Shown here: piece after piece, positions 39,661 to 47,748 of the stretch
Numbering within the stretch: position 1 is the first letter of the stretch
Layout of the letters: every line of letters starts with the position of its first letter
Assembly (NCBI GenBank): GCA_025357835.1
Contig: JANYLM010000024.1
Location: 62,001 to 126,000 of the forward strand
Reading direction: 5' to 3'
Source of the DNA: Gammaproteobacteria bacterium
GTDB taxonomy: Bacteria > Pseudomonadota > Gammaproteobacteria > Steroidobacterales > Steroidobacteraceae
DNA: 64,000 nucleotides
Made by a program: the position numbers and the translations under genes
Notes under the pieces: generated by a model
What the model saw: only the letters and a program-made list of their open reading frames with translations
Database searches by the model: none
What the model was told of the DNA's origin: nothing

Positions 39661-40494
39661 TTACAGCTTCTTTTCGATCTTGGCAGTCTTCTTCAGGCCG
39701 TCGATGTAGTCCTGGAATTTCTTCTGCATGATGCCGTTGCTGAGCTGAGCTTTCATCTGGTCGAATGGCGCGTCGCGCGTATCTTCGAGTTTGATGATGT
39801 GCCAGCCATACTGGGTTTGCACGGGCTCGGACGTCAGATCGCCTTTCTTCAGAGCCTTGACGGCGTCGCCGAAGGGCTTGACCATGCGCGCCGTCGTGAA
39901 CCAGCCGAGGTCGCCGCCGTTCGCCTTCGAGTTGTCGGTGGATTCGGCTTTCGCGACATCTTCGAACTTCGCGCCACCCTTGATCTTCTTGATCAGCTGT
40001 TCGGCCTTTTCCTTGGTCGGCACCAGGATGTGCGAGGCGTGATACTCAGTCTTGTCGGTCGCGGCGTCGTACGCGGCATGCAGTTCCTGGTCCGAGGGCT
40101 CGTTGCTCTTCACGTACTTCTGAGCGGCGGCGTCCGCCAAAATCTGGGTACGCAGCAGGGCGATGCGCGTGGCCGTATCCGGATCCTTCTCCAAGCCGTC
40201 TTTCTCGGCCTGAGTCGCGATGACCTGCATGTTGATCATCTGATCCAGGACCTGATTCTTCTCTTCCGCTGTTACGTCGGCCGCTGGCTTGCCGCGCAGC
40301 AGACCCTTGAGATAGTCATCATAGGCCTCGCGCGAAATGGGCGTGCCGTCGACGATGGCGACCGGAGCCGCTGCCGGCTTGGCGCCGGGCGCGGGCGCCG
40401 CTGCCTGCTGGCCCTTGCCGCAGGCCGCCAGCACTAGGGTCATCGCTGCCACGGTGGACAAGCGGGTCCACTGTGTACTTAAAAATTGCGTCAT
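39661..40494 (-). CDS. Peptidyl-prolyl cis-trans isomerase lipoprotein (PpiC/SurA parvulin type)
   Basis: 277 residues from ATG 40494 with AGAGGA upstream. A lipoprotein signal ends at LAAC (Cys25), then an Ala/Pro linker, a SurA-N-like helical region and one parvulin domain (HASHILVPTKEKAEQLIKKI ... GGDLGWFTTARMVKPFGDAV ... TQYGWHIIKLED). It probably assists folding of periplasmic or outer-membrane proteins, anchored to a membrane. The longer frame to 40533 is not supported. Confidence 0.92.
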   Translation of the reverse strand: MTQFLSTQWTRLSTVAAMTLVLAACGKGQQAAAPAPGAKPAAAPVAIVDGTPISREAYDDYLKGLLRGKPAADVTAEEKNQVLDQMINMQVIATQAEKDGLEKDPDTATRIALLRTQILADAAAQKYVKSNEPSDQELHAAYDAATDKTEYHASHILVPTKEKAEQLIKKIKGGAKFEDVAKAESTDNSKANGGDLGWFTTARMVKPFGDAVKALKKGDLTSEPVQTQYGWHIIKLEDTRDAPFDQMKAQLSNGIMQKKFQDYIDGLKKTAKIEKKL

Positions 40495-40610
40495 TTGAAT
40501 CCTCTTCACACGAAAAAGGCGAATGGCCGACATGACCGGCGCCCGGGGGCGGCAGTTTAGCCGTTACGGCGCGATCACTCCAATTATCGTCAATTCGGCG
40601 AATAGCCGGG

Positions 40611-40895
40611 TTAAGTCGGGCCGGTTGGGGGTGAGGCGTTGATGGCCAAAGCATGGATGTCGGTTTTCAGGAGGTCGTCGACCGCGGCGTACACCAGCCG
40701 GTGACGCGCCACCGGGGGGTGGCCGCGAAAGGCCTCGGCCACGATGGTGATGCGGAAATGGCTATGGCCTCCCGCGGCGCCGGCATGGCCGGCATGCAAA
40801 TGGCTTTCGTCCTCGATGACCAGTAGCGCGGGAGAAAAGCGCTCCTGCAGCCGCTGGCGTAGTCGTTGTTCGCGGTCTGATGCTAGCGGGTGCAT
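40611..40895 (-). CDS. BolA family protein
   Basis: 94 residues with the BolA/IbaG class II KH-like fold: ESHLHAGHAGAAGGHSHFRITIV and HRLVYAAVDDLLKTDIHAL. The conserved His in ARHRLVY is the usual Fe-S ligand in complexes with monothiol glutaredoxin. Lies three bases after the yciB-type gene, on the same strand, so probably cotranscribed. Confidence 0.93.
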   Translation of the reverse strand: MHPLASDREQRLRQRLQERFSPALLVIEDESHLHAGHAGAAGGHSHFRITIVAEAFRGHPPVARHRLVYAAVDDLLKTDIHALAINASPPTGPT

Positions 40896-40898
40896 GGG

Positions 40899-41456
40899 TT
40901 AAACTTGACCCGATTGCGCAGCCTTAGTCTTGCCGCTCAGCCATAGGACCTGCGGCACCATGAATATCAGCATGGCCACGGTGATGCCGAACACTTTGAA
41001 ATTGACCCAGATGCTCTCGTCAAAGTTCCGAGCCACGTAGATATTAGCCGCCGCCAGCAATGCCAGCCAGCCCACCCATAGGCAATTGATCAGCAGCCAA
41101 GTGCGCGCCGCGATATTCAGCGTTTCCTTGAACACCGCCTCCAGCATGCGCCGTGCAAGGGGCTGTTTGCCGATGAACATGCTGCCAAAAAAAGCGGCTG
41201 CCGCCAGTGCCAGCAGCACGGTGGGTTTCCATTGGATGAAGCGGCGGTCGTGCAGCAGCAGGGTGGCGGAGCCCAGCACCAGCACCACCGCCGTAGTGAT
41301 GATGTGCATGGTCTTGAACTCGCCGGAGCGCAGGCGATGCACCACGAGCTGCAGCAGGCAGGTGATCATCAATGCCGCGGTGGCCCAGTAGATCCCCAAA
41401 AGTTTGAAGCCGACGAAAAAAACGATGAGAGGCGCCCATTCGAGTAGCTGGTTCAT
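40899..41456 (-). CDS. yciB: Inner-membrane septation protein A (YciB/IspZ family)
   Basis: 185 residues from ATG 41456, with five or so membrane helices and family text (LLEWAPLIVFFVGFKLLGIYWATAALMI; NFDESIWVNFKVFGIT). It contributes to envelope integrity and division. The frame runs on to 42155 but that part is antisense to yciO and is rejected. Only 21 bases separate its start from that of yciO on the other strand, and no Shine-Dalgarno is seen. Confidence 0.92.
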   Translation of the reverse strand: MNQLLEWAPLIVFFVGFKLLGIYWATAALMITCLLQLVVHRLRSGEFKTMHIITTAVVLVLGSATLLLHDRRFIQWKPTVLLALAAAAFFGSMFIGKQPLARRMLEAVFKETLNIAARTWLLINCLWVGWLALLAAANIYVARNFDESIWVNFKVFGITVAMLIFMVPQVLWLSGKTKAAQSGQV

Positions 41457-41477
41457 CCGCGTATCATAGCCGACGAA

Positions 41478-42113
41478 ATGAGTATCTACCTGCAACTGCA
41501 TCCGGTGTCTCCGCAGCGACGGTTCGTACGCCAGGCGGTCGAGGTCCTGCGCGGCGGAGGGGTGATCGTCTACCCCACCGATTCTTGTTATGCGCTTGGC
41601 TGCCATATCGGGGATAAGGCCGCGCTGGAGCGCATCCGCAACATTCGACAAACGGATCGAAATCATCACTTCACGCTGGTGTGCCGCGACCTTGCCGAGG
41701 TTGGAAAGTACGCCATGGTGGACAATTGGCAGTACCGGCTGCTGCGCGCACACACTCCGGGTCCCTATACCTTCTTGCTCAACGCCTCGCGCGAGACGCC
41801 GCGGCGCCTGAAGCATGAGCGGCGGGGCACCATCGGATTGCGTGTTCCGGACCACCCGGTGACCGCCCTGTTGCTGAGTGAATTGGGCGAGCCCATCATG
41901 AGTTCGACCTTGCTTCTGCCTGGGGAGGAGTGGCCGCGCACCGATGCCAAGGACATCTATGAAAAGCTCGAACGCAGCGTCGAACTGGTGCTGGACGGCG
42001 GCAATTGCGGGCTGATACCCACCACGGTCATCGATCTGTCGGGCGACCGCGCCAGTGTGGTGCGCGAGGGCCGCGGTGACGTTGGCCCCTTTGCGGACTC
42101 CGCATCCGTATAA
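41478..42113 (+). CDS. yciO: L-threonylcarbamoyladenylate synthase family protein, YciO type
   Basis: 211 residues of the Sua5/YciO/YrdC fold: GGVIVYPTDSCYALGC, KRxR/RN-NHHFTLVCRDL and TPGPYTFLL are typical of the YciO branch. Whether YciO proteins make threonylcarbamoyl-AMP for tRNA t6A is unsettled; a separate TsaC may exist elsewhere. Its ATG has no Shine-Dalgarno; a TATCAT box (41462-41467) lies so close that the mRNA may be leaderless. Confidence 0.9.
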   Translation: MSIYLQLHPVSPQRRFVRQAVEVLRGGGVIVYPTDSCYALGCHIGDKAALERIRNIRQTDRNHHFTLVCRDLAEVGKYAMVDNWQYRLLRAHTPGPYTFLLNASRETPRRLKHERRGTIGLRVPDHPVTALLLSELGEPIMSSTLLLPGEEWPRTDAKDIYEKLERSVELVLDGGNCGLIPTTVIDLSGDRASVVREGRGDVGPFADSASV

Positions 42114-42170
42114 TGCCGGCGCGATGCGGGCATTAAAGCTTGTATTTAATTTCAATAACGAGTGTAAGCA

Positions 42171-42827
42171 TTGGATTTATTTGATTTTCTGCATAAAATC
42201 TCCATCTGGGCAATCCCGGTTCTCCTTGCAGTCACCCTGCACGAAGCTGCGCATGGTTGGATGGCCAGATACTTCGGTGACCGCACCGCCGAGCTGCTGG
42301 GGCGTTTGAGCTTGAACCCGCTGCGCCACATCGATCCCATCGGTACTGTGCTGGTTCCCGGACTATTACTTGCGGTCGGTGCTCCATTGTTCGGATGGGC
42401 GAAGCCGGTGCCGGTGGCCACGAGTGCGCTTCGCAATCCGCGTCGGGCAATGATCTTGGTGGCGCTTGCCGGCCCGGCGGCAAATCTCTTGATGGCCCTC
42501 GCCTGGTGCAGCGTGCTGGTCGCGATCACCCAAGTCCACGGGAATGGGACATTGAATCGTTGGATTGGGGCCATGGCGCAGGCGGGAATCTGGACCAATG
42601 CGATTCTTGCGGTGTTCAATCTGCTGCCGATTCCACCGCTCGACGGCGGCCGCGTGCTCGCGGGACTGCTGCCGCCTCGCTTGGGCGCTCGCCTGGAAAA
42701 AATTGAGCCGATCGGCCTGTTCATCGTAATTGGACTAAGCGTATTCGGTCTGTTCGCTTGGCTGTTCGATCCGGCCTTTCACATCGTTGAACGTGTCATC
42801 CATGAACTGGTCAGGTCCTCGGCATGA
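42171..42827 (+). CDS. Site-2 protease family intramembrane metalloprotease (M50)
   Basis: 218 residues from TTG 42171. HEAAH at 24-28 in helix 1 gives the zinc-binding pair and catalytic Glu; the third ligand lies in NLLPIPPLDGGRV. Four to five hydrophobic helices, no PDZ domain, so it belongs to the small rhomboid-sized M50 group rather than RseP. Substrate unknown. Its stop overlaps the trpS start (ATGA), and the order of small M50 protease before trpS and scpA occurs widely in proteobacteria. Confidence 0.9.
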   Translation: MDLFDFLHKISIWAIPVLLAVTLHEAAHGWMARYFGDRTAELLGRLSLNPLRHIDPIGTVLVPGLLLAVGAPLFGWAKPVPVATSALRNPRRAMILVALAGPAANLLMALAWCSVLVAITQVHGNGTLNRWIGAMAQAGIWTNAILAVFNLLPIPPLDGGRVLAGLLPPRLGARLEKIEPIGLFIVIGLSVFGLFAWLFDPAFHIVERVIHELVRSSA

Positions 42828-44038
42828 GTGGTCCAATACAAAATCGACGCGTGCTCTCCGGCATGCGGCCCACTGGGCAATTGCACCTGGGGAACTATCA
42901 CGGTGCCCTGAAGAATTGGATCGAGCTGCAGTACCAGTACGAATGCTATTTCTTCATTGCCGATTGGCATGCCCTCACCACCGGATACGAGGACACCTCG
43001 AAGCTGGAGGAATACGTCTGGACCATGGCCATCGACTGGTTGGCGGCGGGTCTGAATCCCGGTGTGGCCACCCTATTTGTACAGTCCAAGGTACCGGAGC
43101 ACGCGGAGCTGCATCTGTTGTTGTCGATGATTACGCCCTTGGGTTGGCTGGAGCGTGTTCCGACCTACAAGGACCAACAGACTCAACTGGCCAACCAGGA
43201 CCTCAGCACTTACGGCTTTCTGGGTTACCCCTTGCTGCAATCCGCGGATATTTTGTTGTACCGCTCGCAGTTTGTGCCGGTGGGTGAAGATCAAGTGGCA
43301 CACGTGGAAGTCACTCGCGAGGTCGCGAGGCGCTTCAATCACATCTATGGTCGCGAGCCGGAGTTCGAACAAAAGGTTGAAAAGGCCATCAAGAGCTTGG
43401 GTTCGCGCAATTCCGCCATGTACCGCACCCTGCGCAAAGAGTTTCAGGAAAAGGGCGACGCGGACGCTTTGGCCAAGGCACGCGCTCTGGTCGAATCGAA
43501 TGCCCGTTTGACCGTCGCCGACCGCGATCGCCTGTTCGGCTTTCTCGAAGGCACCGGCATCGCGATTTTATTCGAGCCGGAGGTGCTGCTCACTGCAACG
43601 CCCAAGGTGCCCGGGTTGGACGGACGCAAAATGTCCAAGTCTTACGGCAACACCATCGGCCTGCGCGAGGACCCCGACTCCATCGTCAAGAAGCTCAAGG
43701 CCATGCAAACCGATCCGGCGCGCGTGCGGCGCACCGATCCGGGTGATCCCGGCAAGTGTCCGGTGTGGGACCTGCACAAGGTGTATTCAAACGCAGACAC
43801 CCAAGCCTGGGTGCAGCGAGGTTGCCGCAGCGCGGGGATCGGCTGCCTGGAATGCAAAGCGCCTCTGATCGAAAAGATCGTCGAGGAAGTGTCCGCGATC
43901 TCCAAGCGGGCGCTGGAGTTTGAAGAGAATCCAGAACTGGTACGCGGTATCATCGCAGAAGGGTGCGAGCGGGCGCGTGGAGCGGCGCGCGATACGCTGG
44001 ACGCGGTCCGTCAAGCCATGGGCATGGATTACCGATGA
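42824..44038 (+). CDS. trpS: Tryptophanyl-tRNA synthetase with probable [4Fe-4S] motif
   Basis: 404 residues against about 335 for E. coli. HIGH-like HLGN at 21-24 and KMSKS at 269-273 define the class I catalytic core. The C-terminal part carries Cys312, Cys334, Cys341 and Cys344 (C-x21-C-x6-C-x2-C), nearly the C-x22-C-x6-C-x2-C of the Thermotoga iron-sulfur TrpRS. The extra 70 residues include a segment at about 175-230 (EKAIKSLGSRNSAMYRTLRK). It charges tRNA-Trp. Coupled by ATGA overlaps to both neighbours. Confidence 0.95.
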   Translation: MSGPIQNRRVLSGMRPTGQLHLGNYHGALKNWIELQYQYECYFFIADWHALTTGYEDTSKLEEYVWTMAIDWLAAGLNPGVATLFVQSKVPEHAELHLLLSMITPLGWLERVPTYKDQQTQLANQDLSTYGFLGYPLLQSADILLYRSQFVPVGEDQVAHVEVTREVARRFNHIYGREPEFEQKVEKAIKSLGSRNSAMYRTLRKEFQEKGDADALAKARALVESNARLTVADRDRLFGFLEGTGIAILFEPEVLLTATPKVPGLDGRKMSKSYGNTIGLREDPDSIVKKLKAMQTDPARVRRTDPGDPGKCPVWDLHKVYSNADTQAWVQRGCRSAGIGCLECKAPLIEKIVEEVSAISKRALEFEENPELVRGIIAEGCERARGAARDTLDAVRQAMGMDYR

Positions 44039-44949
44039 AACCTGAATTGACCCTTGTGCAAAATATGGCATCGCCGCCGCCTGTAGCCGTGCCGCAGCCC
44101 GCGCAGGCTGAGATGCCATTCGCGATGGTGGAGGGCCAGCCCATCACCGAGATGCCGCGGGATTTGTACATCCCGCCGCAGGCGCTCGAGGTGTTTCTTG
44201 AGGCCTTCGAGGGTCCGCTGGACATGCTGCTGTACCTGATACGTCGGCAGAATCTGGACATTTTGGATATTCCCATCGCAGAGATTACGCGCCAGTACAT
44301 GCGCTACATCGAATTGATGCAGGTGCTGCAATTGGAGTTGGCGGGCGAGTACCTGCTGATGGCGGCGACTCTCGCCGAAGTGAAGTCGCGCATGCTGTTG
44401 CCGCGCATCGGCAGTGAGGAGTCCGCGGAGGAAGGGGATCCTCGGGCAGAGTTGGCGCGCCGCCTGCAGGAATACGAACGCTTCAAGCGAGCCGCCGAAG
44501 GCATAGACAGGATGCCGCGGCTGGAGCGCGATACCTGGGTCGCGTCGGCGGATTTGGTGGACCGAAAGGTCGTGCGCATCCCGCCCCAGGTGACCTTGCA
44601 AGAAATGCTGTTGGCCTTTCAAGAAGTGCTGTCGCGCAGCGATATGTTCGCCCATCACCACGTGCAGCGTGAACCTCTGTCGGTACGGCAGCGCATGACT
44701 GACGTGTTGGCGTCGTTGACGGCGAGCACCTTCGTGGATTTCGTGCAATTGTTTCGCGCCGAGGAAGGCCGTCGCGGAGTGACGGTCACCTTCGTCGCCA
44801 TACTTGAGCTGCTGCGCGAGGGTCTGATCGAAATAGCGCAGGCGCAGGCCTATGCGCCGCTGCACGTACGCCTCGGCAATCCTGCCCGTCACCTGAAACT
44901 GGTGGCCGATGACGGTGCCGCCAATGATGAACTTGCGAGTACCCAATGA
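44035..44949 (+). CDS. scpA: Segregation and condensation protein A
   Basis: 304 residues from ATG 44035, overlapping the trpS stop (ATGA). The kleisin core begins near residue 50 (VFLEAFEGPLDMLLYLIRRQNLDILDIPI) and ends with a winged helix (VTFVAILELLREGLIEIAQ). ScpA bridges the SMC heads. A 48-residue N-terminal extension rich in Pro/Ala precedes the core. Confidence 0.95.
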   Translation: MKPELTLVQNMASPPPVAVPQPAQAEMPFAMVEGQPITEMPRDLYIPPQALEVFLEAFEGPLDMLLYLIRRQNLDILDIPIAEITRQYMRYIELMQVLQLELAGEYLLMAATLAEVKSRMLLPRIGSEESAEEGDPRAELARRLQEYERFKRAAEGIDRMPRLERDTWVASADLVDRKVVRIPPQVTLQEMLLAFQEVLSRSDMFAHHHVQREPLSVRQRMTDVLASLTASTFVDFVQLFRAEEGRRGVTVTFVAILELLREGLIEIAQAQAYAPLHVRLGNPARHLKLVADDGAANDELASTQ

Positions 44950-45782
44950 ACGATACATACGTGAAAAATGTGATTGAAGCGGCGCTGCTCGCCGCCGGCC
45001 GCCCGCTGACGATGGATGAGTTGGTGAGCGTATTCGATGAGCGCGATGGATCCAATGCCGAGGAGGTGCGCAGCGCCCTAGCGGCGTTGACGGCGGATTA
45101 CGAGACGCGTGGGCTGGAATTGCTGGAAGTGGCGAGCGGCTATCGGATTCAAATAAGAGCCGCCGTGGCACAGCCGGTATCGCGGCTATGGCAGGAACGG
45201 CCGGCCAAGTATTCCCGGGCTCTGCTCGAAACCCTTGCATTGGTTGCCTATCGCCAGCCAATTACGCGCGGCGAGATCGAGCAAATCCGCGGCGTAGCTG
45301 TCAATCCCCATATCGTCAAAACGCTGCTGGAGCGTAACTGGATCCGCGTGGTGGGCCATCGCGACGTGCCCGGCAAGCCGGAGCTGCTAGGCACGACTCG
45401 AGAGTTTCTCGATTATTTTAGCCTGAAGAAGCTCGACGACTTGCCGACCCTGGCGCAGCTCAAGGAACTCGAGGACTTGCGAGTGCAGTTGACTCTGCCG
45501 GGCGCGGATCCGGCGGTCGCAACCGACGCGGATGCAGACGCCGATGCGGACACTGACCCGACTGCGGACACTGACGCGACTGCCGGCACCGGTGCCAATG
45601 CCGAAGGGTCGCCGGGTGCCGCCGCGAAAATTTCCCCCGCGGCGGCCGGCGAGTCCGAGTCGTTCGAAGTCGGCGCCGATGATGAGGAGGAGCAGGATTC
45701 CGACAGCGGACAGGATGCGCAAGACCTATCGCCGCGGCAACAGGGATTGGTCGCAAGCGGTGCGCAAGACGACCCGAATTGA
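44946..45782 (+). CDS. scpB: Segregation and condensation protein B, acidic repetitive tail
   Basis: 278 residues, ATGA overlap with scpA. Two winged helices (residues 1-180: VIEAALLAAGRPLTMDEL, YRQPITRGEIEQIRGV, LLGTTREFLDYFSLKKLDDLP) are followed by an 85-residue tail, very acidic, containing a DADADADAD-like repeat with TD units (45520-45590). ScpB dimers bind ScpA in condensin. The tail is longer than in most relatives. Confidence 0.95.
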   Translation: MNDTYVKNVIEAALLAAGRPLTMDELVSVFDERDGSNAEEVRSALAALTADYETRGLELLEVASGYRIQIRAAVAQPVSRLWQERPAKYSRALLETLALVAYRQPITRGEIEQIRGVAVNPHIVKTLLERNWIRVVGHRDVPGKPELLGTTREFLDYFSLKKLDDLPTLAQLKELEDLRVQLTLPGADPAVATDADADADADTDPTADTDATAGTGANAEGSPGAAAKISPAAAGESESFEVGADDEEEQDSDSGQDAQDLSPRQQGLVASGAQDDPN

Positions 45783-46633
45783 TGCGACCCAGAGCGCCAC
45801 GCAAGCCATTATCGCCGCGAAAAGACCAGCCGCCGTCCGAGCGTGTGCAAAAGCTGCTGTCTGCGGCGGGCGTAGGTTCGCGCCGCGAAGTGGAACGCTG
45901 GATACGCGAGGGACGGCTGCAAATTAACGGCGAGGTGCCGGCCCTGGGCGCCAAGCTCACGCCGCGCGACCGCATTACGCTCGATGGCCGGCCGGTCAGA
46001 TTGCATACACCTGCGGTCAAGGAATTGCGCGTGCTGTTGTTTCATCGCTCGCCGGGCGATACCCTAGATTTGAAGGCGGCGACTTCGCGCGCGGCGGAGC
46101 ATCTGAACTTACCGCGCTCCTCCGGACGCTGGCTGGCCATCCAGCCTATGCCGCCGGTCGACGGCGGCTTGGAAATTCTCACCGACGACGGAGCCTGGGC
46201 GCACCGGGTATCGCGCGGTGTGCATGCACTGACCGTCGACTATGTATTGCGGATGCGCGGGCCGCTCAACAATGAACTGGTCGAGGAATTTCGCGCCGCC
46301 ACGGACTGCGAGGGCGAGGCGATGAGCATCTTGCAAGCGGATGCCCAGTACGGCGAAGGATTCAACCACTGGCTGAATGTCACGGTGCGCGCGACGCGTT
46401 CCGCCCAGGTGCGGCATTGGTGGGCGGCACGCGGCATCATCGTAAGCCGCTTGATGCGCGTCCGATTCGGGCCGGTGCACCTATCGCGCGAACTGCCCCG
46501 CGGGCACTCACGCGCCATGTTGAGCAGCGAACGCAACGCACTGGTCAACGAGATCGACGCGGCCAAGCTGGCCGTCGATGCCGCCAAGCTCGGCGAGCCG
46601 CCGCCCGGCGCCGAGGAGCCCGGCTCGATCTAG
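45782..46633 (+). CDS. RluB-family S4-domain pseudouridine synthase homologue lacking the catalytic Asp
   Basis: 283 residues from ATG 45782, coupled to scpB by TGATG. The S4 RNA-binding domain (ERVQKLLSAAGVGSRREVERWIREGRLQING) is intact. In the RluB family the catalytic block reads RWIAVGRLDxNTxGLLL; here it reads RWLAIQPMPPVDGGLEIL, with Pro in place of the essential Asp. Neither shifted frame restores GRLD, and the rest of the synthase fold keeps its frame (LTDDGAWAHRV ... LRMRGPLNNELVEEF). So it probably binds rRNA without modifying it. Context (after scpB) is where rluB normally lies. Confidence 0.88.
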   Translation: MRPRAPRKPLSPRKDQPPSERVQKLLSAAGVGSRREVERWIREGRLQINGEVPALGAKLTPRDRITLDGRPVRLHTPAVKELRVLLFHRSPGDTLDLKAATSRAAEHLNLPRSSGRWLAIQPMPPVDGGLEILTDDGAWAHRVSRGVHALTVDYVLRMRGPLNNELVEEFRAATDCEGEAMSILQADAQYGEGFNHWLNVTVRATRSAQVRHWWAARGIIVSRLMRVRFGPVHLSRELPRGHSRAMLSSERNALVNEIDAAKLAVDAAKLGEPPPGAEEPGSI

Positions 46634-47730
46634 TGGGCCGAGGGCGGCGGCGAGGCCTGCAGCAATTGCGCCAGATACGGCTGCCACAGCGCAGCCCAGG
46701 TGTGCGTGCCATGTCCATGAGTTTGATCGGAGGCCGGCAGCAGCACGAAACGTCCGCCGTTCACCTTTTTGATTTCGCGTTCCGCGATACCCAGCTCCGG
46801 CGGGTTGATGAAGTCATCGGCCGAGTTGACTTGGGTCAGCGGGGCTTTGATTTTCCCGAGTCCGGCGGAGGGATCGTAGTCGCGGGATGCGCTCACCTGG
46901 TAGAGCAGATCGTTGGCGTCTAAGTCCTCGAGTTCACGTTGCATGAATTTTTCCAGGAATTGGTCCGCGGCTTCCCGAGTCGGTAGGGCCTGCTGCATTG
47001 GAATCGGCGCACTGCCGGCGATCAATAGCAGGCCAGCCGCCGTACGCAAGGCACCAGTGGGTTCGCTCTGGTACTCGCCTTGCAGCCACTGTGGATCGGT
47101 GCGAATCGCTTGCACGAGCAGATCGCGCCACAGGCGGTTGCGGCCGGCGATTTGCACCGGCAGGCAGGCGAGGGGCATCAAGGCATCCATGAAATCGGGA
47201 TATGCCTCCCCCCACATGAAGGTGTGCATGCACCCCATCGAAGTTCCCATCACCAACCGTAAGTGGTCAACCTGCAGGCCCTGAAGCAGCAAGGCGTGTT
47301 GCGCGGCCACCATGTCTGCGTAGCCGTATTGGGGAAAGCGCCCATGCAAGGCGTCGCTCGGTTTGCTGGATTTTCCGTGGCCAATGGCGTCGGGCAAAAT
47401 AATGAAATATTTATGCGCATCCAGCAATTGTCCTGGACCGAAGAGCACACCGGCGAAATGCTCGTTGAGCAGGCTGCGGCCGGAACCGCCGGTGCCGTGC
47501 ATGATTAGTACGGCGTTGTCCAATGTGCCGTGCGGGTCGCGATGCGGCTTGCCGAGAGTCGTGAAGTGCAGGCGCAATTCCGGCAGAGTTTCGCCCGACG
47601 TAAAGTGAAAGTCGCGGATGACATAGTCGTTTTCAACCGGCGGCGCCGCGGGGTCGGTAAGGGCCGTGCCCAGCGACGGCGCCAGCGCGGCGACGAGAGC
47701 GCAAGTCGATAGAAATTGCCGTGAACGCAT
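46630..47730 (-). CDS. Secreted alpha/beta hydrolase of the homoserine O-acetyltransferase (MetX)-like family
   Basis: 366 residues with a signal peptide (QFLSTCALVAALAPSLGTA). Nucleophile Ser164 in MGTSMGC, an Asp in NSADDFINPPE and His in QTHGHGTHT give the hydrolase triad. MetX proper is cytoplasmic, so this exported paralogue likely hydrolyses or transfers acyl groups on an unknown periplasmic substrate. Its stop codon overlaps that of the convergent RluB-like gene within CTAG (46630-46633), with no room for a terminator. Confidence 0.85.
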   Translation of the reverse strand: MRSRQFLSTCALVAALAPSLGTALTDPAAPPVENDYVIRDFHFTSGETLPELRLHFTTLGKPHRDPHGTLDNAVLIMHGTGGSGRSLLNEHFAGVLFGPGQLLDAHKYFIILPDAIGHGKSSKPSDALHGRFPQYGYADMVAAQHALLLQGLQVDHLRLVMGTSMGCMHTFMWGEAYPDFMDALMPLACLPVQIAGRNRLWRDLLVQAIRTDPQWLQGEYQSEPTGALRTAAGLLLIAGSAPIPMQQALPTREAADQFLEKFMQRELEDLDANDLLYQVSASRDYDPSAGLGKIKAPLTQVNSADDFINPPELGIAEREIKKVNGGRFVLLPASDQTHGHGTHTWAALWQPYLAQLLQASPPPSAH

Positions 47731-47748
47731 CAGTGCTCCCCTTCGCTG

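Noticed and set aside
41457-42155. N-terminal extension of the yciB frame
   Set aside because: It lies opposite yciO, lacks membrane segments, and the conserved YciB start is at 41456.
45520-45590. DAD/TD repeat in scpB as a mobile or microsatellite element
   Set aside because: It is a codon-level, in-frame acidic tail; no element boundaries are visible.
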